From the IMG/VR virus record IMGVR_UViG_3300018059_000023, positions 1 to 42,419 of that record: 42,419 nt of DNA; one strand, given 5' to 3'. A program made the translations under genes and the position numbers. Under the pieces are notes generated by a model, which had not been told where the DNA came from, did not search any database, and worked only from the letters and a program-made list of their open reading frames with translations. This DNA is from a virus. Below, one piece after another: positions 29,990-38,244 of this stretch (positions are counted from its first letter, which is position 1; each line of letters opens with the position of its first letter).

Positions 29990-32988
29990 TGTGGTTCCGT
30001 GGCCGTCAGGGTCCCGCTCTGCTTTTCCTGCTGTTCGTTGGTTACATTCGCGACGGGTCCGATCGGAGTTGGGTCTAGGAAGACCGTCTTGTTATCGAAG
30101 GTCTCAGAGATGGAGTGCATGGTCAGCGCCGTTTTATTGGCGGACCAGGTGTCCAGCTGAGCGATGAGGGTCTCGGCGCGGTTGTAATTCTCTACCATCC
30201 CCAGCAGGTCGCGCCCGTCGTCCTGGTACACAAAGGTCATTGAGTAGGCATAACGCGTGTCGGGCTGTTCGGTCGTGGAGAGAAAGATGCTCGTAATGCG
30301 CGGCGTCTCGGTGTTGGAGTTCGTTTGCATCCTGAAGCGGACCTTGATCCGCTTGCCGGTCACGTTCAGGCTGATGGTCTGCACCGGACCCGAAGTGAAC
30401 GGCGTGGCAACCGGCGTCCAGGTCTCGGTCTCATCCAGTCGGTAATCCCACTCAACACAGCGCGCGGCGCTCACGTTCTCCAGCCCAAGCTTCACTGACG
30501 AAAATATACGCTGTTGATCGTCACCAATCCAGGCCGGTTCCAGCACTCCCTCATGGGTAAAGCGGTAGGTGGGATCAGTCAGCTCGTTGACCGTGTTGCC
30601 CGGCATGGGGAGGTAGGCCGTGTCCTCGCCCTCACTAAACCACAGCCGATCTGCCATATCGCCGGGGATGATCTGCAAAAAGATGGACCGCAGGCGTTTC
30701 CCCGCGGCGTCACAGCGATAATCCTCATGCCAGCCGCCACCCTTGCGCGTCATGATGGATGAATAGCCACCATCGCCTGCATCGTAGTTTGCCAGAAAGC
30801 GGTCCGGGTAGCCGAGCATCGAAGTGATGTACCCCTGACGACCTTCGGGCAGTCCCTCCTCTTTGTTTGGGCCGACGTCGTCGAGGTTTGAGCGATAGTA
30901 TTCCTCCAACCCTTGCAGAAACGAGAAATACAAGTAGACATCATGGACGAGATGACCCACGCCGTTGTGGATATTCTCGACCTGGGTATATTCCCGCAGG
31001 GGCACGGGCTGGTAGGTCCCATTCTCGATATAGCCCACAGAGCCTGACCTAAATATCCAGGGCGTCTCCGGGTCTCCGTACAGTTCCAGTCCGGTGATGC
31101 GTTCCATGTCATTGCCGAGTGAGATCTCTGAGCCATCCGGCACGGTCTCGATCCCATCCACCAGGAAAGTAAGAGCGGTTGCAAAGGTTTTCAGAAAGCC
31201 GATGGACTGCAACCCGCCCAGCCCGTCCATGTGTGTGATCGGCAATTCGACAAGCGTCCATTGGCTCGGCTCGATGGCCGGCAGGTCGATGTCCTGAATG
31301 GTGGTGGATGCGTCGGTCGCGGTGGAGAGCCGTACTTTGATCATACCTGCATTCAACAAGTAACCCGAGTACGCCCACAACCTGAGCTTCTTCTGGAAGA
31401 GGAGCGAGATGGCGGCTGAAAACGTCCGGTACGCGAATAGGTTGGCGGCCCCCGCGCCAATAGTGGAGACGATTGAGCCACTGCCGGTCACATAGATGGA
31501 TGTGCTAATCGAGCCGGTAGTTCCTGCGCCGAAAGTCCAGCCGGTGGTCACCTCGCAGGCGTCGATCAGCCACGGAAACTTCAAGCGCGCCTGCCACGAC
31601 TGTGCCTTTGTGATCGCGACTGACGGCCGGTTTGAGTTGTCGTAGTCATTGGCCTTCATCAGCATCATCCCCTTGGTCTGGTCGCGGTAGGCCATCAGCA
31701 ATTTGGCAAAGTTATCCTCTTCCGCAAAGAGACGCGCCCAGGCACCTGCGACAGTGCGGCGTTCCTGCATCCGTCTCATCTTCACCCCGTCACCCTGCGC
31801 GAAGTACACCACGTCCCCTGTGTCTGCAACCGATGTCGGCAGGCGGGTCAGTCCATGGCCGGTGATCTCTGTCCAGACCTCCGTGCCGAGGATGACATAG
31901 GTTGTTAGCGTAGTTACGTGAGCGGCGGCAAAAGCATTTGTTACCACTGCGTTGGCAGTGTTGGAGAGGATGGTCTGATACGGCTGGCTCCACTCCGAGT
32001 TCGGGCCATCGATGATCAGGAGTAGTTTTCCGGTCAGGGAATTCACGGTCCAGTTCTGGGTCGTGTCCTGCATGGATGTCCTGCTCTGCGTCCCTGTGGC
32101 AACCCCGCGGTAGCCATTCATATACAGCTTCGGCGCGGCGGTACCGGCCGGACGGGTGAGCTTGTAGAGCTGCGACTTATACCGAAAGGGCACCACCCCG
32201 ACAATGTCTGCATCGTCCACCAACCGGAAGAATAAATCGTAGGTTGGGTTTGTCCAGCTGCCATCTGTCCCATCCGGGGAGGCTTTGGTCTTTGCGTTTG
32301 TGCGCGCCGCGTCGGTCCCCACCTCCCAATGGTTGCTTGCATCGTCAGTGCTTGCGCCTGATATATCCACCCAGTAGACATTGGCGGCTGTCACAGCCTG
32401 CACACTGGTGAATGTGAACTCGTAGAGCATCGAAACTGTATCAGTAATGTCTGAGGTTGTGACCTGGACCAGCTTCGCTTGGGTACCCGGAAAGCCGGCG
32501 TTGTCTTCCTTCAGACGTACGCTTAGCACACCAGGCGTCCCGCGTCTGCGTACCCATAAATAGATGCGTGCCCGGTTGCCGGTGGCGGAGATCGTGACGT
32601 TGTAGGAGGCAAAGCGGTTTGCTCCGGTGAGTGACTGCCATGTCAGCCCCGCGGCGGCCGAGGGCATGAACTGTTCGGTTTGCCGGTGGCCGGTGGTGTA
32701 GGTCTCCAGCCCGCCCAGGGTGATCTGCCCGGGCCTGCGTGTGTTCAGTCGCTTGCTGTCGGCAAAGCGCGAGCGGTCGTCGGTCGCAAGTTTCAGCCCG
32801 CGCCCCCCAGACCAGTCGTTTTGTGTGAAGGGGACGTACTGGCTGTTTTGTTTAGGCCGTCTCTGGATGGCGTTGCCGTTCGGGGATAACACAAGACCGT
32901 AACGCGTCCCGCTGCCGTCCGCCGGCTCCAGGGTGATATGGTGTGCATAAGTCTTGCTGGTTGGGTCAACAGCCGGAACAGAGGTCAT
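29986..32988 (-). CDS. Large tail protein (1000 aa)
   Basis: ATG 32988 with only a weak ribosome site; 145 bp upstream hold a structured RNA on the other strand. The protein is rich in beta strands and Ser/Thr/Gly. The N-terminal domain resembles tail-tube or nozzle proteins (HITLEPADGSGTRYGLVLSP). A carbohydrate-binding-like beta-sandwich lies at about 110-235 (IYLWVRRRGTPGVLSVRLKE). The middle and C-terminal parts have propeller-like repeats (TGDVVYFAQGDGVKMRRM; YIENGTYQPVPLREY). A second sandwich sits at about 490-640. It is probably a tail hub or nozzle protein. No peptidase or lysozyme motif is seen. Confidence 0.7.
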   Translation of the reverse strand: MTSVPAVDPTSKTYAHHITLEPADGSGTRYGLVLSPNGNAIQRRPKQNSQYVPFTQNDWSGGRGLKLATDDRSRFADSKRLNTRRPGQITLGGLETYTTGHRQTEQFMPSAAAGLTWQSLTGANRFASYNVTISATGNRARIYLWVRRRGTPGVLSVRLKEDNAGFPGTQAKLVQVTTSDITDTVSMLYEFTFTSVQAVTAANVYWVDISGASTDDASNHWEVGTDAARTNAKTKASPDGTDGSWTNPTYDLFFRLVDDADIVGVVPFRYKSQLYKLTRPAGTAAPKLYMNGYRGVATGTQSRTSMQDTTQNWTVNSLTGKLLLIIDGPNSEWSQPYQTILSNTANAVVTNAFAAAHVTTLTTYVILGTEVWTEITGHGLTRLPTSVADTGDVVYFAQGDGVKMRRMQERRTVAGAWARLFAEEDNFAKLLMAYRDQTKGMMLMKANDYDNSNRPSVAITKAQSWQARLKFPWLIDACEVTTGWTFGAGTTGSISTSIYVTGSGSIVSTIGAGAANLFAYRTFSAAISLLFQKKLRLWAYSGYLLNAGMIKVRLSTATDASTTIQDIDLPAIEPSQWTLVELPITHMDGLGGLQSIGFLKTFATALTFLVDGIETVPDGSEISLGNDMERITGLELYGDPETPWIFRSGSVGYIENGTYQPVPLREYTQVENIHNGVGHLVHDVYLYFSFLQGLEEYYRSNLDDVGPNKEEGLPEGRQGYITSMLGYPDRFLANYDAGDGGYSSIMTRKGGGWHEDYRCDAAGKRLRSIFLQIIPGDMADRLWFSEGEDTAYLPMPGNTVNELTDPTYRFTHEGVLEPAWIGDDQQRIFSSVKLGLENVSAARCVEWDYRLDETETWTPVATPFTSGPVQTISLNVTGKRIKVRFRMQTNSNTETPRITSIFLSTTEQPDTRYAYSMTFVYQDDGRDLLGMVENYNRAETLIAQLDTWSANKTALTMHSISETFDNKTVFLDPTPIGPVANVTNEQQEKQSGTLTATEPQ

Positions 32989-32996
32989 GGTATAAT
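32988..32996 (+). promoter_or_regulatory. Extended -10 promoter for the plus-strand RNA
   Basis: TGG-TATAAT on the plus strand (32988-32996), an extended -10 element; the -35 region is poor. It overlaps the start codon of the minus-strand tail gene. Transcription would start at about 33003. Confidence 0.5.
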
Positions 32997-33002
32997 CTCG
33001 CT

Positions 33003-33128
33003 GGTGGCAGGATGGATGCTCGAAGAAATGCTTGTCATGCTAACTGTCGGATATATAGTAGCGACAAGCGCCGACAGCAGAGTTAAGTCCTGCCGCAACA
33101 CAACACCCATTAGGGTGTTGTTGTTTTT
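33003..33128 (+). ncRNA. Structured antisense-strand RNA with pseudoknot and terminator
   Basis: The 145-bp gap between two minus-strand tail genes contains three perfect 7-bp complementarities. GGCAGGA/TCCTGCC (33006-12 with 33088-94) encloses GCTTGTC/GACAAGC (33030-36 with 33063-69) and CTGTCGG/CCGACAG (33044-50 with 33071-77). The inner two interleave as an H-type pseudoknot. A CAACACCC-ATTA-GGGTGTTG hairpin (33101-33120) followed by TTGTTTTT terminates plus-strand transcription. Together with the extended -10 at 32988 this suggests an RNA of about 126 nt. The same stems could form in a minus-strand leader, but the T-run fits only the plus strand. Confidence 0.55.
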
Positions 33129-33133
33129 ATTAT

Positions 33134-33937
33134 TCACGCTGTCCTCACTCTCACGCGCTGGCTGTGTCTATTCGGCTTGATATGCTTCTTCGCTTCTTCA
33201 ATCGCTTCGTTCAACCACTCAGGAATCTCTGTATTCCCTGCCTTCCCAAACCGTTTGTACGCGAGCCGCATCGCCTGGCGCGCGGCGAGATAGACCAGAT
33301 ACTCTTCGTCGATCTGGTCATTGAGCGCGTCGGTGTCCACAGATAGTTCTGTGTGAAACTTCTTATACTCAATGCGAATGATTGTGTCAGTGTCGAGGTG
33401 CGGCTCGCGGTACTTCTCAAAGACCAGGTACCCGTCTATTTCATCACAGTGATTATTGATCACCTTCGACTCGTCGGCATCCCCCAGGTGCTCGACGATC
33501 TCGATCTTCTGGACGTGCGCCACACCCGCGGGCAGGGCATAGACAAGCTTATCGTCCACAACTGCGGTCGCCTCGTTCCAGTCAACGATCTTCCCGATCT
33601 CCCGGAGCGCCAGGTTGACAGCCTGCCTGAGATCCGCGTAGGTCGCGAAGTCGGCGCTTGCTGCCTCCCATGTCACGCCTGAGGCGATGGCTGCGGGAAA
33701 GGTAGCAAAGGTCAGGGTATCCGTCGAGTCCACGAAGTCTGTGATAGCTCGGGTCTTTCCGATCTGTGCACCCGAGGTAATCCAAATCGTCCCGCCGTTG
33801 AAGTGATCATTGGGATACCCGGCCAGCCCGGTCGTGTCGATCAGGGTGGTGGCTGTGCCCAGAGATGTCGCCGCGCCGGACGCGAGACGCGTGATAAGCT
33901 TTGCAGTCTGACGGGTAAGGTCGGCTAAAGTAGTCAT
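33134..33937 (-). CDS. Head-tail adaptor/connector protein
   Basis: 267 aa, ATG 33937, 3 bp after the 101-aa gene. The N-terminal beta domain (about 1-95) has GGTIWITSGAQIGKTRAI and a FATFPAAIASG segment. It is followed by helices (YADLRQAVNLALREIGKIVD) and a strand YALPAGVAHVQKIEI. The C-terminal helices are VYLAARQAMRLAYKRFG. This resembles podovirus adaptor (gp11/tail tubular A-type) proteins that extend the portal. Position between decoration and tail genes fits. Confidence 0.7.
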   Translation of the reverse strand: MTTLADLTRQTAKLITRLASGAATSLGTATTLIDTTGLAGYPNDHFNGGTIWITSGAQIGKTRAITDFVDSTDTLTFATFPAAIASGVTWEAASADFATYADLRQAVNLALREIGKIVDWNEATAVVDDKLVYALPAGVAHVQKIEIVEHLGDADESKVINNHCDEIDGYLVFEKYREPHLDTDTIIRIEYKKFHTELSVDTDALNDQIDEEYLVYLAARQAMRLAYKRFGKAGNTEIPEWLNEAIEEAKKHIKPNRHSQRVRVRTA

Positions 33938-33940
33938 GGT

Positions 33941-34246
33941 TTAGCCTCCTATGAACTTCTCATAGATGGGAAGATAACCCTCGTTGAGCTTCTTTTGTTT
34001 GTTCAGGTCTTGCAGGGTAGTGACGATCAGGGCAGTGGCCTGCGGTCCGACATCGATTTCCTTCTCAAGTTCCTTTTCCCACCCGACGCGGTTCCCTTCT
34101 TCGGAGTGTACGCCGCATGCTTTGATCTCCTCTTCCGATAATCCCAACGCCATGCGCAGGTCGTGCACAATGCGGATCGTCAGGATGTCTCCCTCGCCGG
34201 GTAGGATGGATTGAAGCGCAAGCCGTTCGCCGATTCCAAGTTTCAT
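33941..34246 (-). CDS. Small phage protein of a common tail/head-completion group
   Basis: 101 aa, ATG 34246. Helical with the recurring features IGERLALQSILPGEGD, LSEEEI and a charged helix, ending YEKFIGG. Similar small proteins (ERLALxxILPxEG) are frequent in phage genomes near structural or early genes; the function is unknown. Confidence 0.65.
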   Translation of the reverse strand: MKLGIGERLALQSILPGEGDILTIRIVHDLRMALGLSEEEIKACGVHSEEGNRVGWEKELEKEIDVGPQATALIVTTLQDLNKQKKLNEGYLPIYEKFIGG

Positions 34247-34307
34247 GTCGTCTCCATAAGAAGGGGAGGGCGCAACCCTGCGCCCTCCTGTTAGTGTTTG
34301 GTTGTTA

Positions 34308-35003
34308 CTATGGCACGTCTACGACCACGTAGCCTGTTTCTCCGCCCACTTTCACCTTGACCAGTCTGGTTTTTGTGAAGGTGTAATCGGAGGTTACTGG
34401 ATCACTGACCATGTTTCCGTCTGCGCTGTTGTCAATCTCAAAGAGATTAGTAATGTTGTTGCCGGCGTAGACAAAGAAGACGTTATCGAAGACAGTTGAG
34501 CCGTTGTTGGTGAGATACACCAGTTCCGACTTGCCGGCTGAGATGGTCTGGGTCAGGTGGGAATCGACCCACAAACCCGAGATATGAGAAACCTCTGTAA
34601 AGGTACCGCCAGCTTCCAACAAGGCGTAGTGTCCGGCCACGAAAATGCCAGACCCGTTGAGTGTCCCGTTGTTACACGCCTGAGAGTATCCACCGATCAG
34701 CGACCCGCCGGTCATGGTGTAGGTGGATTTCAGCCTGCCGATGAAGCCGCCGCCGCGGATGCCGGCCTGTGATGTGGCTGTCGACGGCTTGGCGTCCACT
34801 GTACACTCGATCCCGTAGTGCGTCCCACTCACAGCACTAGGCTCGTCCTTGACTTCGATACCGAATCCGCCGATGCTTGGACGGGTGTGAAATTTGATAG
34901 AGCCGGCCTTGACACGAAACAGTGCGGCGCCGAGGTCAAACAGCATACTAGCGCCGCTAGTCTCGAAGGTATACGTCCCGTTAATAAGGGTGAGGTAGTT
35001 CAT
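34308..35003 (-). CDS. Capsid decoration / head-fibre-like protein
   Basis: 231 aa, ATG 35003 after AAAAGGAGGG. Entirely beta-rich with Gly/Ser/Thr turns (SQAGIRGGGFIGRLKS, GGSLIGGYSQACNNG). The layout suggests a beta-helix or trimeric outer capsid protein. Directly downstream of the 117-aa and capsid genes. Evidence is context and composition only. Confidence 0.6.
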   Translation of the reverse strand: MNYLTLINGTYTFETSGASMLFDLGAALFRVKAGSIKFHTRPSIGGFGIEVKDEPSAVSGTHYGIECTVDAKPSTATSQAGIRGGGFIGRLKSTYTMTGGSLIGGYSQACNNGTLNGSGIFVAGHYALLEAGGTFTEVSHISGLWVDSHLTQTISAGKSELVYLTNNGSTVFDNVFFVYAGNNITNLFEIDNSADGNMVSDPVTSDYTFTKTRLVKVKVGGETGYVVVDVP

Positions 35004-35015
35004 AACCCCCTCCTT

Positions 35016-35369
35016 TTAGGAGTGTCTCGAGGTCGAGACGTACACCACCACCGCGCCGAAGTTCGGCGCGCCGTTGTCGGTCTGGTTTAGGATGACAGAC
35101 AGGTCGGTAAGCGATGGGTGATCGCAGAAGAGCGGCACGACGTAATGACCCGCGGCTGTGATCTGCGGGATGGTCGTCTGTTGGAGGGTGTTATTCGAGA
35201 CGTCCTCGAAGTCGGCGGTCACATCCAGCACGTCACCCGCGGAAACCGCGGGAATGATCAGATGCAGGTAGAGCGGCGTCACCATCGGGGTGAGATCCAT
35301 GTCTGTCAGGGTTTCGTCACCTGTGTAGTCGCCGACGGATGCGGCCCGTAATACTAGATTGGTATCCAT
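35016..35369 (-). CDS. Small beta-sandwich capsid-associated protein
   Basis: 117 aa, ATG 35369 with AAGGAGAT upstream, 11 bp after the major capsid gene. All-beta (PLYLHLIIPAVSAGDVLDVTA), Ig-like size, ending in VVVYVSTSRHS. Likely a decoration or head-stabilising protein by position and fold. Confidence 0.65.
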   Translation of the reverse strand: MDTNLVLRAASVGDYTGDETLTDMDLTPMVTPLYLHLIIPAVSAGDVLDVTADFEDVSNNTLQQTTIPQITAAGHYVVPLFCDHPSLTDLSVILNQTDNGAPNFGAVVVYVSTSRHS

Positions 35370-35380
35370 GGTCTATCTCC

Positions 35381-36337
35381 TTATGCGGCGGTCCAACCCC
35401 AGGCAACGGCTGCCGGGCGGGGGCTGACAATATAAATACCGATGGAGCCGTCGACTACGGTCCGGTAATTGACGCGGTCTTCGAGCAGGCCAACATCTTC
35501 GGCGGTCGGCATTTGCATCGCCCAGCCTGCAACGTATGGCTCGCCGAAGCGGGCACAGTACATCGAAGACTCGCTGCCGCCGGTCAGAGCGGTGTTGTTG
35601 GTTTCCGCATCGCCGAGGATCTGGGTGGATTGGTCGACCTTGTAGCCCGCTTGAACAATCTTCGCCCCGCCCGGTCCGTAGGTCAGGAGCTTGCGTCCGA
35701 GGTACTCTTCGCTGAACAACTGGTTCGCTTTGCGCAAAGCCGCGACAAAGCGGAAATACATCGTGCGGCCCATGAAGAGCGTCTTCTGATTCGCTTCGCC
35801 GTCCACGCGGTCGATCAAGTCATCGACCTTGTCGAACATATCAAACCACCAGCTCGTCACACTGGTGTCCGGCGAGATGTCGAGCGCGGCGTCGAATTTC
35901 TGACCCGCGGCCAGGTCGTTATGGATGCGGTACCAGAGTCCGACAATCGCGTCCTCGTCGCCGGTGGGGGTGTTGTTGAAGAATGCGTCATTGAAGGCAA
36001 AGGCAGAGCCTCGCATGATCGCTTCGCTCTGCTGCGACCGGACGTCGACCAGGCTGCGAGCCTGCACATATTCCTTCGGCACGTCGATCTTTGCGCCGAG
36101 GAAGTGCAGCCGTTCACGCCATGGGTCGGGGGTGACTTTCAAATCAGCGAACGATTCGCCGATCTTGCGCCAGGGTACGATGGGAAGGGAATTGAAGCGG
36201 ATACCTTCCTGTGTCAGTTGGGCGTCCGTCTTGAAGGAAAGCATGTCCATGATCAGGGATGCTTCCCGCCAGGTCTTGATCACTGCACGCGTCAGGGGTG
36301 GCGCGGTCAGTTCATAGTCTGCGAGTGTGTATGCCAT
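35381..36337 (-). CDS. Major capsid protein
   Basis: 318 aa, ATG 36337. It follows the scaffold gene by 34 bp. HK97-fold features are an N-terminal arm and helix (TREASLIMDMLSFKT-like at about 20-40) and an E-loop region. A spine-helix-like VRSQQSEAIMRGSAFAFNDAF lies at about 100-120 (key residues Arg101, Glu106, Arg110, Asp118). P-domain strands and YRTVVDGSIGIYIVSPRPAA follow near the C-terminus. Size and order scaffold-capsid-decoration are canonical. Confidence 0.85.
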   Translation of the reverse strand: MAYTLADYELTAPPLTRAVIKTWREASLIMDMLSFKTDAQLTQEGIRFNSLPIVPWRKIGESFADLKVTPDPWRERLHFLGAKIDVPKEYVQARSLVDVRSQQSEAIMRGSAFAFNDAFFNNTPTGDEDAIVGLWYRIHNDLAAGQKFDAALDISPDTSVTSWWFDMFDKVDDLIDRVDGEANQKTLFMGRTMYFRFVAALRKANQLFSEEYLGRKLLTYGPGGAKIVQAGYKVDQSTQILGDAETNNTALTGGSESSMYCARFGEPYVAGWAMQMPTAEDVGLLEDRVNYRTVVDGSIGIYIVSPRPAAVAWGWTAA

Positions 36338-36371
36338 TGCTGGCCTCCATAGTTAGGGTATGGCGGTCAGG

Positions 36372-37070
36372 TTACTTTTTCTCGTAGGCAGTGCTCCATG
36401 CGTCATGAGCATTGCCTGCCTGTTGAACCTGTCCGCTTGATTGAGGTCCACCGCCGACCACGCGGGCGGCGGCGTGAGAGTTGAGGTTCTGGAGGCGTGT
36501 TGCCTTTGTGGTTGCGGCTTTATCTGCCGCGCGCAGGATCTTCACCAACCCTCTCGGGTCGTTCCATGACGCGTCGACCACCTTTTGCAAGTCTGCAAAT
36601 TCGGGATCGGCTTTCGTCACGGATGTTCCTACTTCCTCAAAGACATTCTTGATTTCGGCATTCATAAACTGGATGGCTTCGTCGGCATTGGGGACAGGAG
36701 AAGGCGGCTGAGTGGTCGGCGGTTCTTCCGCGGGGGAAGTGTACGCCTCAGTCACGATCTTCTGTTTCGCCTGTGCGACCTGCTCGTCGGTAAGTCCAAG
36801 CGTTCCTTTGGTCTGCTCGAGCGCTGCGAACTTATCCTGTATCAGTTTCTGAATGCGGTTTTCACTCTTTGCCGTCTGAGACTGTGCGATCCGTGCGGCT
36901 CGCTGGTCGGCTATCTTTTCAATAGCCGTGATCTGCTCAGGGGTAAGAAGCGGTGTTTCCGTCGGCGGTTCTTTCGGAGGATCTACCTGCGGGGTAATCG
37001 TCTCCTGAACCTGTGCGCTGGACGGAGTGACCAACTCCGGGGGCGCTGCTTGGGAAATATCGTCTGGCAT
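36372..37070 (-). CDS. Scaffolding protein
   Basis: 232 aa, ATG 37070 with GGAGG upstream. A Pro/Glu/Thr-rich disordered N-terminus (1-45) leads to a long coiled coil (about 45-110), a Pro-rich hinge and a helical C-terminus with basic capsid-binding end. Immediately upstream of the major capsid gene. It would direct procapsid assembly and leave before packaging. Confidence 0.8.
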   Translation of the reverse strand: MPDDISQAAPPELVTPSSAQVQETITPQVDPPKEPPTETPLLTPEQITAIEKIADQRAARIAQSQTAKSENRIQKLIQDKFAALEQTKGTLGLTDEQVAQAKQKIVTEAYTSPAEEPPTTQPPSPVPNADEAIQFMNAEIKNVFEEVGTSVTKADPEFADLQKVVDASWNDPRGLVKILRAADKAATTKATRLQNLNSHAAARVVGGGPQSSGQVQQAGNAHDAWSTAYEKK

Positions 37071-37102
37071 TGTGAATCCTCCATACTGGTTGGACAGATA
37101 AC

Positions 37103-37132
37103 AAAAAAAGGGCTGGCTCCAAGAGCCAACCC
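37103..37132 (-). terminator. Rho-independent terminator after the HNH-AP2 cassette
   Basis: On the minus strand GGGTTGGCTC / GAGCCAGCCC (37132-37123 with 37119-37110, one wobble) with a 3-nt loop, then seven T. It ends the HNH cassette 53 bp after the stop and lies only 33 bp before the scaffold start. Head-gene transcription must therefore read through or start within that gap. Confidence 0.85.
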
Positions 37133-37184
37133 GCGGTTTTGCCGATCTGTCGGTTGAGTAACTACTGTTTATTTTAGCACACGT

Positions 37185-37643
37185 CTAGAAATTCGTCCTT
37201 GCAAATCTACCGTAATACTTCCTTGCCGCTTCGTCGTACGCGCGGGCGGCGTCGATAGGGTCTTCGAAGTAGCCAATTTTTAAACGTTTCCCTTGAACAG
37301 ATATTTGTGCTCTAAACTTCTTGTCTCGCTTATCCCACACCACGCCCTTGTACCCGATGGTGTTATTTTTGTGCTTGCCTTGATTAGCCATGTTCTGGCT
37401 CTGTGTGGCAACTCGCAAGTTATCATCCTGGTTATTCAGTCCGTCGCCATCGCGGTGATCCACCAATATCTTCGGGTCAGTCACGCCCATGACAAACCGA
37501 TGAAGGAACATGTTGTCACTACCGCGTCGAACATACCAGCGATCTTTTATCCACACGGCGCGCCAGGTGTGTTGGATTGCTTGATTGTATTTTCCGTCAC
37601 TTATCTTTGCAATCATTCCGTGTTTCAGAGGTATCTCTTTCAT
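37185..37643 (-). CDS. HNH-AP2 endonuclease in a promoter-RNA-terminator cassette
   Basis: 152 aa from ATG 37643 with GGAGG directly upstream. The HNH motif spans about residues 46-85: LHRFVMG (His48), ILVDHRDGDGLNNQDDNLR (Asp62-His63, Asn75) and SQNMANQ. The AP2 DNA-binding domain spans about 97-150: IGYKGVVWDKRDKKFRAQIS, GYFEDPIDAARAYDEAA, YYGRFARTN. This is a classic mobile HNH-AP2 homing-type nuclease. It sits alone between a TM protein and scaffold with its own promoter (37778-37786), structured leader and terminator. The leader is homologous to that of the unrelated GIY-YIG gene, which makes the cassette, not the nuclease, the common unit. Confidence 0.93.
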   Translation of the reverse strand: MKEIPLKHGMIAKISDGKYNQAIQHTWRAVWIKDRWYVRRGSDNMFLHRFVMGVTDPKILVDHRDGDGLNNQDDNLRVATQSQNMANQGKHKNNTIGYKGVVWDKRDKKFRAQISVQGKRLKIGYFEDPIDAARAYDEAARKYYGRFARTNF

Positions 37644-37772
37644 GATATCCTCCAAACAAAATGCCGACTACCAGCCATCCTAGTTTCTTGTCACAGTTGC
37701 TAGGGCGTGTGCTGATAATCGGCAGTTTGTTAAGATGAATAAATACAAAACGCCCAAAGGCAACTGTGACAA
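37644..37772 (-). ncRNA. Pseudoknotted leader RNA of the HNH-AP2 gene
   Basis: A 13-bp perfect stem (37760-37772 with 37688-37700) plus an inner 5-bp stem GGGCG/CGCCC (37751-37755 with 37703-37707) close a 43-nt loop. Loop bases TGCCGA (37724-37719 in RNA sense) pair perfectly with TCGGCA at 37667-37662, just before a T-rich spacer and the GGAGG. Stem start TTGTCACAGT, the pseudoknot position, GGTAG-N-CGGC and the distance to the start codon all match the GIY-YIG leader, while the inner stem and loop have diverged with pairing kept. Confidence 0.75.
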
Positions 37773-37777
37773 TCTAG

Positions 37778-37786
37778 ATTATATCA
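37778..37786 (-). promoter_or_regulatory. Extended -10 promoter of the HNH-AP2 cassette
   Basis: TGA-TATAAT on the minus strand, an extended -10. The predicted start at about 37772 is the first base of the leader stem, as in the GIY-YIG cassette. No convincing -35 is seen. Confidence 0.6.
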
Positions 37787-37912
37787 CAAGGGAAAGCGCC
37801 GCCTATTCAGGAGTATACTTGTCCCATTGACGGCGAACCACTACCTGAACCCAGCCGATCCTATAGATTGCCAGTGACCGCCATCAAACATTGCGCGCGC
37901 ATTGTCGCAAGT

Positions 37913-37965
37913 AGACCTTCCCCTGGGAACTTTGAGAAGAGACCGGGGGAAGGTCTGTCTTTTTT
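37913..37965 (+). terminator. Plus-oriented terminator-like hairpin
   Basis: AGACCTTCCCC / GGGGAAGGTCT (37913-37923 with 37946-37956), 22-nt loop, then GTC and six T. It can stop plus-strand transcription, yet no plus-strand gene or clear promoter lies upstream. The rest of the 180-bp gap 37787-37965 shows nothing else. Confidence 0.6.
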
Positions 37966-38070
37966 CTACTTCCAGATCGTTGAGATAATTCGATTACCGA
38001 TTGCCCAGCCTGCACCGGCAATCAAAGCCACGACGAAAACAGTGATGAGAAACATTGGTTCTAGGGACAT
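37966..38070 (-). CDS. 34-aa single-TM protein
   Basis: ATG 38070 with AAAGGAGAT upstream. MSLEPMFLITVFVVALIAGA begins one TM helix (residues 5-27), ending IISTIWK. The longer frame to 38163 lacks a ribosome site. Could be a small holin-like or virion membrane peptide; unknown. Confidence 0.55.
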   Translation of the reverse strand: MSLEPMFLITVFVVALIAGAGWAIGNRIISTIWK

Positions 38071-38238
38071 GCTGATCTCCTTTCCTGTTGGATTTGTAGG
38101 TACTGTTACTGCTTCGTAACAGGCGCTCCCTGCTTGCAATCCTGCCGAGTTGACCCGTGGCATGGGTAAACTGCATCCACGGCCGTATGACCGTGTAGTC
38201 GTATTCAGGAATGCCGAGGAGTGCAGATAGATGATCCA
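37994..38238 (-). CDS. Doubtful 81-aa ORF downstream of the tail spike
   Basis: ATG 38238 just after the spike stop, no ribosome site. The first half (MDHLSALLGIPEYDYTVIRP) looks coding. The second half overlaps the 34-aa TM gene in another frame and is Cys/Arg-rich. A true short gene ending earlier, or a frameshift into the TM frame, is possible. Confidence 0.25.
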
Positions 38239-38244
38239 TTTTAT

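Noticed and set aside
33003-33128. HDV-like ribozyme or phi29-type packaging RNA
   Set aside because: The helix order is a simple H-type pseudoknot without the P3/P1.1 elements of HDV-like ribozymes, and the genome lacks phi29-type genes.
35339-36352. 337-aa plus-strand open frame opposite the major capsid gene
   Set aside because: It mirrors the capsid gene exactly and has no upstream signals; a shadow frame.
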